Shown one piece after another: positions 1-8,551 of a stretch of DNA of 64,000 nt; position 1 is the first letter of the stretch, and the number at the start of each line of letters is the position of its first letter. The notes beneath the pieces are model-generated. The model had not been told where the DNA came from. It searched no databases and saw only the letters and a list, made by a program, of their open reading frames with translations. The stretch is from Pseudoduganella aquatica (GTDB lineage: Bacteria; Pseudomonadota; Gammaproteobacteria; Burkholderiales; Burkholderiaceae_D), in assembly GCF_009857595.1 (NCBI RefSeq), contig NZ_WWCU01000035.1, positions 1-64,000 of the forward strand, read 5' to 3'. The position numbers and the translations under genes were made by a program.

Positions 1-384
1 GCGGGCGCCGGCGGCGGCCGCGCCCAGGGCGCCCAGGGCGCCCAGCGCGCTGGCCGTGTCGGTTTCGCCCGGCGGCGCATTCAGCACCAGCTGGGCCAGC
101 ACCAGGCCGGCCGGCAGCACGCCGGCCTCCCAGGCCCGCTCGTACCAGGGCAGGATGGCTTCGCGGCTGTGCTGTGCGTGTTCATATCCCACGTGGTTGC
201 CGATCAGCCGCCATGCCTCGTCCCGTCCCTGCTTGGCGGCGCGGTGCAGCCAATGCAGGGCAGTAGGCAGGCTTTGCGGCAGACTGGCGCCACCGAACAA
301 ATACAGTTTCCCCAGCGCCAATTGGCATTGGGAGTCTCCAGCGCGCGCCCCTCTGATCATTACTAGTTCTTCACGATTTGCCAT
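1..384 (-). CDS. Sel1-repeat-type protein, C-terminally cut by window edge
   Basis: An open frame reads leftward from an ATG at 384 to the window edge without a stop (128 codons seen). The product starts MANREELVMIRGARAGDS and contains a Sel1/TPR-like helical pair (QLALGKLYLFGGA, then ALHWLHRAAKQGRDEAWRLI), the alternation of small and aromatic residues typical of SLR proteins. These usually act as protein-interaction scaffolds. The visible end is an Ala/Gly-rich run (ALGALGALGAAAAGA). No signal peptide is apparent. It is divergent from the porin at 855. Function beyond the repeat fold is unknown, and the missing end could hold another domain. Confidence 0.7.
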   Translation of the reverse strand, partial: MANREELVMIRGARAGDSQCQLALGKLYLFGGASLPQSLPTALHWLHRAAKQGRDEAWRLIGNHVGYEHAQHSREAILPWYERAWEAGVLPAGLVLAQLVLNAPPGETDTASALGALGALGAAAAGAR

Positions 385-854
385 CGTTCCACTATTAATA
401 TGATTCATTCAAGAAAAACGCAGCGGTATGGCGAACCAGGTCATTGCCCGGCCGCCTAGTTATGGCTTGATCTTGCCACATTCCAACTAGCGCAGTAAGG
501 GCTAGTGTCGCTTTATTGCCTATCGTGTTAGCCATTAAATGCTAAGTGTTTGATATAGCTCAAATTCCGCTGCACGGCAAAGCGTGTACGCTAATTGCAA
601 TCCCATTAACTAAACGAAAGGAAACCTTGCCGCCCAGCATGCAGTGGACAGCTATTCAAGCGTTTCAAAAATACAACACGAAACCACATTTTTTTGGCTT
701 TCGACCAATACTAGCCCTCATAATCGACCAATCCTTCGCCGTGAGCGCAGCGAGCAATTAAGGTTCAGAGCAGACGGCTGCCGTATGCAGAGACTCATCC
801 AGCAGCTCATGTTTTAAAAGCTCTTTGATCGATTAATCATAAAAGGAAGAACAA
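385..854. other. 470-bp intergenic region between divergent genes
   Basis: This stretch is AT-richer than its surroundings and lies between the leftward Sel1-type gene and the rightward porin. It must hold both promoters and the porin 5' leader. A short open frame (546-761) lacks a ribosome binding site and a recognisable protein, and I do not call it. An FNR-like dyad lies at 550-563 and the porin ribosome binding site (AAGGAAG) lies just before 855. Confidence 0.6.
550..563. promoter_or_regulatory. Possible FNR/Anr-type box
   Basis: TTGATATAGCTCAA matches the FNR dyad TTGAT-N4-ATCAA with one mismatch. It lies about 290 bp before the porin start, so it could serve either divergent gene. A single near-match in AT-rich DNA is weak evidence. 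Confidence 0.25.
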
Positions 855-1931
855 ATGAAAAAATCATTAGTGGCCCTGGCACTCATGGGCGCCTTCGCTG
901 GAGCTCATGCGCAATCGTCTGTCACTATTTACGGCACCGTCGATGCCGGCGTTTCGAAAACCACCGGCACCACCGCCCAGATCGGCAAACGCGACAACAA
1001 CAAACTCGGCTTCCGCGGCGTGGAAGACCTGGGCAGCGGCCTGAAGGCCCTGTTCCAGCTGGAGATCCGCTACGAGCCGGACACCGGCACCATAGAAAGC
1101 ACCTCGGGCGCCAACAGCCGTCCGCTGTTCCAGGGCCAGAGCCGCGTCGGCCTGCAGGGCGACTTCGGTACGGTGCGCCTGGGCCGCGGCCTGACCCCGT
1201 TCCAGGAAACCTCGACCGCCTTCGAGCCATGGAGCGGCGTGCCTGCCGTGGCCGGCTACCAGACCAATCTGCAAGTGGCCGGCTACACCAGCGATCCGCT
1301 GGCGCCACCGGGCACCTCCGGCAACCGCTTCTCGAACGCCGTGTGGTACAACACCCCGGTGATCAACGGCTTCCAGCTGAACGTGGCCGTGGGCGCCAAG
1401 GAAGCGCTGGGCAACACCGTGGCCATCGTCGGCCGCGGCACCACGCTGGCGCCGCAGTACGGCGTCAACGCCCTGCCGTCCGCCAATCCATGGGGCGCCA
1501 GCGCCACCTACACGCTGAACCAGTTCGCCGCCTACGCCGCCTATGAGCGCAACGCGATCGAAACCAAGCTGTGGTCGGTGGGCGCGTCGTACAAGCCGAT
1601 GCCGGCCCTGAAACTGATGGCGACCTACCAGAAGCAGGACATGGACCACACCGTGCTGCCCAACGCCGCCAACCACGAGACCGACGCCTGGATTATCGGC
1701 GCCAACTACACCATGGGTCCGGGCAAGCTGCTGCTGGGCTATGGCGTGAAGACGCCGGACCGCATCCTGAAGACCAAGCAGGCGTCGATCGGCTACGAGT
1801 ACAACATCTCGACCCGCACCTATATCTACTTCGACCTGTCGAACAAGAAGACCCCGCTGCCGGCCACCACCGCCACCACCAACGACAGCACGGTCAACCA
1901 CTATTCGGTTGGTATCCACCACAACTTCTGA
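855..1931 (+). CDS. Outer-membrane porin, Burkholderiales type (358 aa)
   Basis: Gram-negative general porin that forms a trimeric beta-barrel for passive uptake of small solutes. It has a signal peptide (MKKSLVALALMGAFAGAHAQ) and then the typical first strand SSVTIYGTVDAG. The porin signature KLGFRGVEDLGSGLKALFQLE follows, and the chain ends HHNF with the terminal Phe used by the BAM machinery. Length is normal for the family (350-400 aa). The start is set by AAGGAAG eight bases upstream. A strong terminator follows at 1957 and a second porin gene starts at 2154, so the two are probably separate transcripts. Substrate specificity cannot be read from the sequence. Confidence 0.93.
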   Translation: MKKSLVALALMGAFAGAHAQSSVTIYGTVDAGVSKTTGTTAQIGKRDNNKLGFRGVEDLGSGLKALFQLEIRYEPDTGTIESTSGANSRPLFQGQSRVGLQGDFGTVRLGRGLTPFQETSTAFEPWSGVPAVAGYQTNLQVAGYTSDPLAPPGTSGNRFSNAVWYNTPVINGFQLNVAVGAKEALGNTVAIVGRGTTLAPQYGVNALPSANPWGASATYTLNQFAAYAAYERNAIETKLWSVGASYKPMPALKLMATYQKQDMDHTVLPNAANHETDAWIIGANYTMGPGKLLLGYGVKTPDRILKTKQASIGYEYNISTRTYIYFDLSNKKTPLPATTATTNDSTVNHYSVGIHHNF

Positions 1932-1956
1932 TGCGCGCGCGCTTCAGCTGAACCGG

Positions 1957-1984
1957 ACGGACCCCACGCGGGTCCGTTTTTTTT
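1957..1984 (+). terminator. Rho-independent terminator of the first porin gene
   Basis: A perfect 8-bp stem (ACGGACCC / GGGTCCGT) with a 5-base loop is followed by a run of eight T, 25 bases after the stop codon. Confidence 0.9.
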
Positions 1985-2153
1985 GCCTTGCAAAACAATA
2001 GCCTAGGGCGCTGTGACTTTTTTGCAACTGCGCATCAGGAAGCAACATGGCTTTCTGTACAAGGCCCGATTGCCGTGTCATATTGGTTGCACCGGATTAG
2101 TACGCACGTACTATTTTGAGAATAAAAAAACAAATCAATCTTTTGGAGACTGC

Positions 2154-3449
2154 ATGAAAACTAAACTGCTCGCAGCGGGTATCGCCGCATGCTTCGCCGC
2201 GCCTGCCATGGCGCAATCCTCGGTCCAGATCTACGGCATCGCCGATGCCGGCGTCATGTATGTGAAAAACGGCGGCCAGGACTCCAAGGTCAAACTGGTC
2301 AGCGGCATTGCCGACGGCTCGCGCCTCGGCTTCCGCGGCACCGAGGACATGGGCGGCGGCTACAAAGCCATCTTCAACCTGGAAGCGCGCGTGGAACTGG
2401 ACAACGGTCGCCAGCAAACCGGCAACCTGAGCAGCAACCCCACCTTCGCGCTGACCGAAGGCCTGAACTTCACCGTGCCGGCCGCCGCCGGCGGCGCCGC
2501 CACGGCCGAAAAGCTGAAGGCCGGCGTGCAGGGCGCGCTCAACCCCGCCATCAACGTCAACATCACCAACGCGCTGTTCGACCGCACCTCCATGGTCGGC
2601 CTGGTCACGCCGGTGGGCGCCATCCTGCTGGGCCGCATGTACACCCCGGGCTATGAGGTGCTGAACGCCGGCGACGTGTTCGAGTCGGGCACGGCGGCAG
2701 GCTGGGGCGGCATCGTGGGCGGCACCGGCGGCCTGCTGACGGCCGGCGTGGCGATCCGCTCCGACAAGTCGATCCAGTACCGCATCGAACTGCCGAACGG
2801 CATCAAGGCCGCCGCCATGTACGGCACCGAGAAATCGGGCTACATCGGCATGGACAAGCGCTCCTGGGGCGCCAATGTGCGCTACGTGGCCAACGGCTGG
2901 GACGTCGGCCTGGCCCACAACCACGGCACCGACCAGGTCGGCGCGCGCGGCCTGGTGACCACCACGCTGGCCGGCTCCTACGCCTTCGACAACTGGAAGC
3001 TGTTCCTGGGCACCCACAAGCAGAAGAACGAGAACTCGGTCATCATCCGCTACGCGGGCGACCTGCTGGCGCCGACCTTCGCCGCCTTCCCGGCGCCGCT
3101 GAACACGCTGCTGGCCGGCCAGGCCAACGCCGCGCTGAAGCGCAACTTCCTGCTGGACGCGATCAGCTACCAGGTGGGCTTCCACTACAAGGTGGGCGCC
3201 GGCCGCATCATGGCTTCCGTGGTGCGCCAGGACGACAAGCGCGCCGACGCCAGCGACGCCACCCAGTACGGCCTGGGCTACGACTACAACCTGTCCAAGC
3301 GCACCGACGTGTACGTGGTGGGCGCCTACATCAAGAACGAAAACGACGGCCAGTACGCCATCGGCGCGGCCAGCGCGTCGGGCGGCTTCACCGCCAAACC
3401 GGGCGATTCGAGCAAGGGCATCCAGGTGGGCATGCGCCACCGCTTCTGA
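2154..3449 (+). CDS. Second outer-membrane porin (431 aa)
   Basis: Paralogue of the upstream porin and again a trimeric beta-barrel channel. An in-frame start at 2013 would put 47 residues before the signal peptide. The ATG at 2154, preceded by TTTTGGAG, gives a proper signal peptide (MKTKLLAAGIAACFAAPAMA) followed by QSSVQIYGIADAG, so I chose it. The signature RLGFRGTEDMGGGYKAIFNL and the terminal MRHRF are present. It is about 70 residues longer than its neighbour, mostly through an Ala/Gly/Asn-rich insertion around residues 90-140 that probably forms an extended loop. That loop may give it a different substrate or gating. Confidence 0.92.
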   Translation: MKTKLLAAGIAACFAAPAMAQSSVQIYGIADAGVMYVKNGGQDSKVKLVSGIADGSRLGFRGTEDMGGGYKAIFNLEARVELDNGRQQTGNLSSNPTFALTEGLNFTVPAAAGGAATAEKLKAGVQGALNPAINVNITNALFDRTSMVGLVTPVGAILLGRMYTPGYEVLNAGDVFESGTAAGWGGIVGGTGGLLTAGVAIRSDKSIQYRIELPNGIKAAAMYGTEKSGYIGMDKRSWGANVRYVANGWDVGLAHNHGTDQVGARGLVTTTLAGSYAFDNWKLFLGTHKQKNENSVIIRYAGDLLAPTFAAFPAPLNTLLAGQANAALKRNFLLDAISYQVGFHYKVGAGRIMASVVRQDDKRADASDATQYGLGYDYNLSKRTDVYVVGAYIKNENDGQYAIGAASASGGFTAKPGDSSKGIQVGMRHRF

Positions 3450-3470
3450 CCCTGTTTCCGCACCACACCG

Positions 3471-3496
3471 AAAGACGCCTGCGGGCGTCTTTTTTA
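3471..3496 (+). terminator. Rho-independent terminator of the second porin gene
   Basis: AAAGACGCC pairs with GGCGTCTTT across a four-base loop and is followed by a T run. It lies 21 bases after the stop codon. Confidence 0.88.
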
Positions 3497-3545
3497 TTGT
3501 GCCGTCGGGTAGAATGTGGCTTGCTCTCAACCCACAAGCTGAACA

Positions 3546-4214
3546 ATGGATGCCACCGCCGTACTGCAATACCTGACCGACCACCCGCACTTCTTCGAGG
3601 AGCACGCCAGCCTGCTCGGCGAGGTCAAGCTCTCCAGCCCGCTGACCGGGCGCGCCGTCTCGCTGCAGGAACGCCAGATGGAAGTGATGCGCGACAAGTA
3701 CAAGGCGCTGGAGCTGCGCATGGCCGAGCTGTCGCGCCACGCCAAGGAAAACGAAACCATCGCCGGCCGCTTCCACAGCTGGACCCAGGCCCTGCTGCAG
3801 GTGCGCGAAGACGGCGCCATGCCGCGCGTGCTGGCCGACAGCCTGAAGAGCAGCTTCCACGTGCCGCAGGCCACGCTGCGCCTGTGGGGCGCCAAGCCGG
3901 AATACACCGGCCAGTGGTTCACCGCCGGCGCCTCGGACGACGCGCGCATCTTCGCCAACAGCCTGATGGCCCCCTACTGCGGCGCCAACAACGACTTTGA
4001 AGCGGTGCGCTGGCTGGACGACGCCGGCACGGTGCAGTCGACCGTCATCATCCCGCTGCGCAAGCCGGGCAGCGCCGGCAGCAAGGGCGCCACCTTCGGC
4101 CTGCTGATCCTGGGCTCGCCCGACTCCGAACGCTTCACCTCGCTGATGGCGACCGACTTCCTGGTCCACATCGGCGAAACGGCCAGCACCGCGCTGGCGC
4201 CGCTGGTCGGCTAA
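3546..4214 (+). CDS. DUF484 family protein (222 aa)
   Basis: The short-helix N-terminus (AVLQYLTDHPHFFEEHASLL), the linker helix KYKALELRMAELSRHAKEN and the GAF-like C-terminal half are typical of DUF484. This family is almost always encoded directly before xerC, as here (7 bp apart), so the two are probably co-transcribed. The GAF-like fold suggests small-molecule or protein sensing, but no biochemical role is established. It has no signal peptide or membrane segment and should be cytoplasmic. The start ATG follows the terminator of the porin gene by about 50 bp, leaving room for a promoter. Confidence 0.88.
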   Translation: MDATAVLQYLTDHPHFFEEHASLLGEVKLSSPLTGRAVSLQERQMEVMRDKYKALELRMAELSRHAKENETIAGRFHSWTQALLQVREDGAMPRVLADSLKSSFHVPQATLRLWGAKPEYTGQWFTAGASDDARIFANSLMAPYCGANNDFEAVRWLDDAGTVQSTVIIPLRKPGSAGSKGATFGLLILGSPDSERFTSLMATDFLVHIGETASTALAPLVG

Positions 4215-4221
4215 GGCCGCC

Positions 4222-5151
4222 ATGAGCGCGCGCAGCAAAGCCGACTGGGCGCACGCCTACCTCGAGCAGCTGCGCACGCAGCGCAAGCTGTCCGCGCACA
4301 CCCTGGACGCCTACCGGCGCGACCTGGCCGAACTGGCCGCGCTCAGCGGCGACACGCCATGGGACGCGCTGGGCCAGGCCGACGCGCGGCGCTACGCGGC
4401 CCGGCTGCACAGCAAGGAACTGGGGCCGCGCTCCATCGCCCGCAAGCTGTCGAGCTGGCGCGGCTTCTTCGACTGGCTGGCCGGGCAGACCCCGCTGGCG
4501 GCCAATCCGGCGCACGGCGTGCGCGCCCCCAAACGCCCCAAAACCCTGCCCAAGGCCCTGCCGGTGGACGACGCGGTACGGCTGGTGTCGACCACGGCGC
4601 GCGCGCAGGCGGCGGCACCGGAACCGGCCGAGCTGTGCAACCAGGCCATGTTCGAGCTGATGTATTCCAGCGGGCTGCGGGTGTCCGAGCTGGCCGGGCT
4701 GGACCTGCGCCACAGCCCGGAGGCGCTGGGCTGGCTGGAGCAGGACAATGCCGACGTGACCGTGCTGGGCAAGGGCGGCAAGCGCCGCACGGTGCCGGTG
4801 GGCAAGGCCGCCATGGCCGCCATCGCCGCCTGGCTGGCGGTGCGCCCGCCGCCGTCCGACGGCAGCGCCGCGCTGTTTACCAGTGCGCGCGGCACGCGCG
4901 TGTCGCCGCGGGTGGTGCAGCTGCGCCTGAAAGCGCACGGCCTGGCCACCGGCGCGCCGGCCAGCGTGCACCCGCACATGCTGCGCCACTCCTTCGCCTC
5001 GCACCTGCTGCAGTCGTCCGGCGACCTGCGCGCCGTGCAGGACATGCTGGGCCACGCCACCATCGCCTCCACCCAGGTCTACACGGCGCTGGACTTCCAG
5101 CACCTGTCCAAGGTGTACGACCAGGCCCATCCGCGCGCCAAAGTGAAATAG
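4222..5151 (+). CDS. xerC: Tyrosine recombinase XerC (309 aa)
   Basis: Site-specific recombinase that works with XerD and FtsK at dif to resolve chromosome dimers before cell division. It has an N-terminal SAM-like core-binding domain (about residues 5-95) and a catalytic domain with the complete active site: R153 (SSGLRVSELAGL), K184 (GKGGKRR), H252 and R255 (HMLRHSFASHLL), H278 (LGHATI) and the nucleophile Y287 (STQVYTAL). Length matches XerC. It is seven bases downstream of the DUF484 gene, the classic xerC neighbour, which separates it from XerD and from mobile-element integrases. Confidence 0.95.
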   Translation: MSARSKADWAHAYLEQLRTQRKLSAHTLDAYRRDLAELAALSGDTPWDALGQADARRYAARLHSKELGPRSIARKLSSWRGFFDWLAGQTPLAANPAHGVRAPKRPKTLPKALPVDDAVRLVSTTARAQAAAPEPAELCNQAMFELMYSSGLRVSELAGLDLRHSPEALGWLEQDNADVTVLGKGGKRRTVPVGKAAMAAIAAWLAVRPPPSDGSAALFTSARGTRVSPRVVQLRLKAHGLATGAPASVHPHMLRHSFASHLLQSSGDLRAVQDMLGHATIASTQVYTALDFQHLSKVYDQAHPRAKVK

Positions 5152-5256
5152 CCTGCGCTGCGTCAAGGCTGGCGTTTGGCCGCCTGGCCCAAATTGCGGC
5201 ATAATCGCTCGATCCCGGCCCCGAGGGGGCCACCAACTACTGATCGGCAAGCTGAC

Positions 5257-6309
5257 ATGGCACTCATTCCCACCACCATCCTCACCGGCTTCCTCGGCGC
5301 GGGCAAGACCACGCTGCTCAACCGCATCCTGCAGGAAAGCCACGGCATGCGCATTGCCGTCATCGAAAACGAATTCGGCCAGGAAAACATCGACAACGAA
5401 ATCCTGGTGCAGGACAGCAAGGAGCAGATCGTCGAGATGAACAACGGCTGCATCTGCTGCACCGTGCGCGGCGACCTGATCGTGGCGCTGTCGACGCTGG
5501 CGCAAAAGCGCAACGCCGGCGAGCTCAACTTTGACCGCGTGGTGATCGAGACCACCGGCCTGGCCAATCCCGGCCCGGTGGCGCAGACCTTCTTCGTGGA
5601 CGAGGAAGTGGGCGCCCACTACATGCTGGACGCCATCGTCACCGTGGTGGACGCGCGCCACGCCATGCAGCAGCTGGACGCCAACGAGGAAGCGCAGCGC
5701 CAGGTGGGCTTCGCCGACAAGCTGCTGCTGTCCAAGACCGACCTGGTGGACCAGGCCGTGCTGGACGAGCTGCTGCCGCGCCTGAAGCGCATCAACCCGC
5801 GCGCGCCCATCAGCCAGTCCAACTTCGGCAGCGCGCCCATCGCCGAGGTGCTGGACCTGAAAGGCTTCAACCTGAACGAGAAGCTGGAACTGGACCCGGA
5901 CTTCCTGGCCGCCGAAGAACACGGCCACGACCACCACGACCACGACCACGAGCATGGCGAGCACTGCAACCACCCCAGCCACGCCCACGACCACCACCAC
6001 AGCCGCCACACCGACGACATCGCCGCCTTCGTCTTCAAAAGCACGCGTCCCTTCGACAGCGCCAAACTGGACGAATTCCTGGGCGGACTCGTCAATGTGT
6101 ACGGTCCTCGCATGTTGCGCTACAAAGGCGTATTGTTGATGCAGGGCGCCGAGCGCAAGGTGGTGTTCCAGGGCGTGCACCAGCTGATGGGCAGCGACCT
6201 GGGCGCCAAATGGGCCGAAGGCGAAGAACGTGGCAGCAAAATGGTATTTATTGGCAAAAATCTACCGAAAGACATCTTTATTAGCGGATTGGAACAATGT
6301 TTGGTATAA
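5257..6309 (+). CDS. COG0523 (CobW/ZigA-type) metal-binding GTPase (350 aa)
   Basis: G3E-family GTPase thought to insert or supply metal ions, usually zinc, to client proteins. The start at 5257 puts the P-loop GFLGAGKTT at residues 11-19. The metal-binding GCICC motif (C65, C67, C68) is present, as are ENEFG and the SKTDLVD guanine-specificity motif. A strikingly His-rich stretch (about residues 228-256, with HDHHDHDHEHGEH) lies between the GTPase and CobW_C domains and is typical of zinc-handling members. dksA follows 121 bp downstream. There is no cobalamin gene nearby, so I do not call it cobW. No obvious Zur-type palindrome is visible upstream. Confidence 0.9.
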   Translation: MALIPTTILTGFLGAGKTTLLNRILQESHGMRIAVIENEFGQENIDNEILVQDSKEQIVEMNNGCICCTVRGDLIVALSTLAQKRNAGELNFDRVVIETTGLANPGPVAQTFFVDEEVGAHYMLDAIVTVVDARHAMQQLDANEEAQRQVGFADKLLLSKTDLVDQAVLDELLPRLKRINPRAPISQSNFGSAPIAEVLDLKGFNLNEKLELDPDFLAAEEHGHDHHDHDHEHGEHCNHPSHAHDHHHSRHTDDIAAFVFKSTRPFDSAKLDEFLGGLVNVYGPRMLRYKGVLLMQGAERKVVFQGVHQLMGSDLGAKWAEGEERGSKMVFIGKNLPKDIFISGLEQCLV

Positions 6310-6430
6310 ACTAACCGGGTTTTGTGGGGTGCCGGTTGGTGCAGGTAACAAAGTAACGTTCCGGTGCGGTTGCCAGCAATCGCGCAACTGAAAATTTGAA
6401 AACTCTGTCGTATCGAAGGTAAGCGAAGTG

Positions 6431-6883
6431 ATGACTAAAACTAATAAATCGACCCCCGCCGCTATCGAAGAAGTCCGCCTCCTCACGGAAGAAGAAATTC
6501 TGAAAATGGGCGAAGCCGACTACATGAATCCGGCGCAAATGGCGTTTTTCAAGGCCAAGCTGCAATCCTTGGAAAAAGAGCTGCTGAAAAATGCCGGCGA
6601 GACGACCGAACACCTGCGCGAAACCGTGCTGGTGCCGGACCCTGCCGACCGCGCGACCATCGAGGAAGAACACGCACTGGAACTGCGCACCCGCGACCGC
6701 GAGCGCAAGCTGCTGAAGAAAGTGCAGCAATCCATCGTCGCCATCGATAACAACGAATATGGCTGGTGCGAAGAAACCGGCGAGCCGATCGGCATTCCAC
6801 GCCTGATCGCCCGTCCGACCGCCACCCTGTCGCTGGAAGCGCAGCAGCGCCGTGAACTGAAGCAAAAGCTGTACGGCGACTAA
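6431..6883 (+). CDS. dksA: RNA polymerase-binding transcription factor DksA, zinc-finger-less type (150 aa)
   Basis: DksA enters the RNA polymerase secondary channel and, with ppGpp, represses rRNA promoters and activates biosynthetic ones. The coiled coil and its tip DPADRA (D70, D73, A75) are intact. The C-terminal globule keeps only the first of four zinc cysteines: C113, with T116, S134 and A137 at the other positions (WCEETG and LSLEAQ). The protein should therefore fold without zinc, as known for P. aeruginosa DksA2 and common in Burkholderiales. I chose the ATG at 6431 over a GTG three bases earlier because AAGG lies at a better distance. Confidence 0.92.
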   Translation: MTKTNKSTPAAIEEVRLLTEEEILKMGEADYMNPAQMAFFKAKLQSLEKELLKNAGETTEHLRETVLVPDPADRATIEEEHALELRTRDRERKLLKKVQQSIVAIDNNEYGWCEETGEPIGIPRLIARPTATLSLEAQQRRELKQKLYGD

Positions 6884-6940
6884 GCAGTCCGCCGCCGCCA
6901 GCCACCCCGGCGTATGGACGCAGGCGGGCGGCTCACTCCC

Positions 6941-6975
6941 AAAAAAGCATGCCGGCCACACCGCATGCTTTTTTT
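6941..6975 (+). terminator. Rho-independent terminator of dksA
   Basis: AAAAAGCATGC and GCATGCTTTTT form an 11-bp stem around a short loop, ending in seven T. The symmetry would allow termination in both directions. Confidence 0.88.
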
Positions 6976-7029
6976 GTTTTCCGGCTTGCTCTTGGGCTAC
7001 ACTAGGAGTCCAGCATAGCGAGGAACGCC

Positions 7030-8421
7030 GTGGGCCTGTTTTCCCTGTTTAAAAAAGGCAAGCCGGACGCCGCCGCCACGGACGGCGACGACGACGCCGC
7101 GCGCCTGGCCGCCAACAGCGAAGCGCAGCGCGCCGCCGCCAACAGCCAGCTGCAGCGCGACATCGCGCGCGCCACCGCGCTGAAAATCGACGCCATCGAA
7201 GCGGCCATGGAAGCCGACATCTTCAACACGCCGGAACCGGCCTGGGGCAGCCGCCCCGCGCGCCCGGTGCTGAACGCGGCGCCGGCGCCCGCCGACAACC
7301 CCGCCACCCTGCCCCTGCTCGACGCCAGCACCACCCAGCTGCTGGCCGACGACGAGATTCCGGCCCCGGTGGCCGACAGCGCCACCGCGCCGGTGGTGGA
7401 AGAAAGCGCCATCCTGTACGCCAACGGCCAGGCCGCGGTCGCCGAGCAGATGCTGGCCGGCGCGCTGGCCGAAGCCGCCGCCGCCGGCCTGGGCGCGCAG
7501 CAGGACCGCACCGTCTGGTGGCTGCTGTTCGACCTGCACCAGGCGCAGGGCCAGCAGGAACAGTTCGACAGCCTGTCCATCGACTACGCCAGCACCTTTG
7601 AAACTTCGCCGCCGCCCTGGCGCGGCGCCGGCGGCGCTGCGGCGGCGCCGGCGGCAGCCCCGTCCGGAGCGCCGGGCGCAAGCTACGCCGGCGTCGCCCC
7701 CACGCAGGTGTTCGGGGCGGTGCTGGACGCCGGCGCCGCCGCCGTGATCGCGCGCGTGGAGGCAGCCTGTGCAGCGGACGCCGCCGTCCCGCTGCGCCTG
7801 GACTTCAGCGCCATCGCCAGCGCCGACGCAGAAGGCTGCGCCCTGCTGCTGGCCGCCCTGCGTAGCCTGCAAAAACAGGGCCGCGAGCTGATCGTGGTCG
7901 CCGCCGCCGAGCTGGCCGCGCTGTTGCAAGGCAGGCTCACGGTGGGTGACCGCGCGGACGGCGAAGCGCCGTGGCTGCTGCTGCTGGAACTGCTGCAGCT
8001 GCTGAACCGCGAAAAAGACTTCGAAGAAGCCAGCATGGACTACTGCGTCACCTTCGAGGTGTCGCCGCCGCCCTTCGTGGCGCCCAGCAAAGTGGCCACG
8101 GCGGCGCGCGCGGCGGTCCCGGCGGCGGCGGCGGGCAAAGCGGCGGACCGCTTCATGCTGCCGGCCGTGGTGGAAGGCAATTGCACCGCGCTGCTGGACG
8201 CCGTCGGCGCCTACGCCGAACAATATCCGGCGCTGGTGTTCGACTGTTCGCGCCTGGCGCGGCTGGACTTCGGCGCCGCCAACCTGTTGCTGAGCCGATT
8301 GCAGCAACTCGCGGCCGACGGCAGGAGAGTAGAATTCCGGGAAGTGAACCACCTGGTGGCCGCCCTGCTGCGGCTGCTGGGCTACGCCGGCGTGGCGCGC
8401 ATCTTCGCCCACAAGTACTGA
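7030..8421 (+). CDS. Protein with two STAS-like domains (463 aa)
   Basis: The start is GTG at 7030, preceded by GAGG; no ATG fits. The protein has an internal duplication: the segment FDSLSIDYASTFETSPPPW recurs as FEEASMDYCVTFEVSPPPF, and each copy is followed by a STAS-like domain (about residues 220-310 and 365-463). A short TPR-like helix pair lies near residue 140, and Ala/Pro-rich linkers join the parts. STAS domains bind nucleotides or partner proteins, often in anti-sigma networks, but no kinase or phosphatase partner is encoded nearby. Neither copy shows an unambiguous phospho-acceptor site that I can identify. It lies just before hslVU but 130 bp away. Function unknown. Confidence 0.75.
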   Translation: MGLFSLFKKGKPDAAATDGDDDAARLAANSEAQRAAANSQLQRDIARATALKIDAIEAAMEADIFNTPEPAWGSRPARPVLNAAPAPADNPATLPLLDASTTQLLADDEIPAPVADSATAPVVEESAILYANGQAAVAEQMLAGALAEAAAAGLGAQQDRTVWWLLFDLHQAQGQQEQFDSLSIDYASTFETSPPPWRGAGGAAAAPAAAPSGAPGASYAGVAPTQVFGAVLDAGAAAVIARVEAACAADAAVPLRLDFSAIASADAEGCALLLAALRSLQKQGRELIVVAAAELAALLQGRLTVGDRADGEAPWLLLLELLQLLNREKDFEEASMDYCVTFEVSPPPFVAPSKVATAARAAVPAAAAGKAADRFMLPAVVEGNCTALLDAVGAYAEQYPALVFDCSRLARLDFGAANLLLSRLQQLAADGRRVEFREVNHLVAALLRLLGYAGVARIFAHKY

Positions 8422-8551
8422 GCCCAAGCAATGAGCCGGCCGGGTCCGGCGTCTTGCAATTGCGCGCACTATCCCCATGTCAGGGACTGGCGCCGGCATC
8501 TGCAGCGGGCGTTGCGCGCCATGCGCGAGCGCCACTACTTTTGAGGTCTAC

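Noticed and set aside
546..761. A 71-codon plus-strand frame in the porin upstream region
   Set aside because: No ribosome binding site, no protein-like pattern, and it lies in what must be promoter DNA.
2097..4238. A 713-codon open frame on the minus strand across the second porin and DUF484 genes
   Set aside because: It is the GC-rich antisense shadow of two well-supported plus-strand genes. Its product is low-complexity Ala/Gly/Val/His/Gln/Arg with no domain.
4135..6180. A 681-codon minus-strand frame across xerC and the COG0523 gene
   Set aside because: Same cause: stop-poor antisense of GC-rich coding sequence; the His-rich loop region gives long Val runs in reverse. No ribosome binding site and no recognisable protein.
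6997..8535. A 512-codon minus-strand frame over the two-STAS gene
   Set aside because: The plus-strand protein has a duplicated domain structure and a proper start, while the reverse product is repetitive and featureless.
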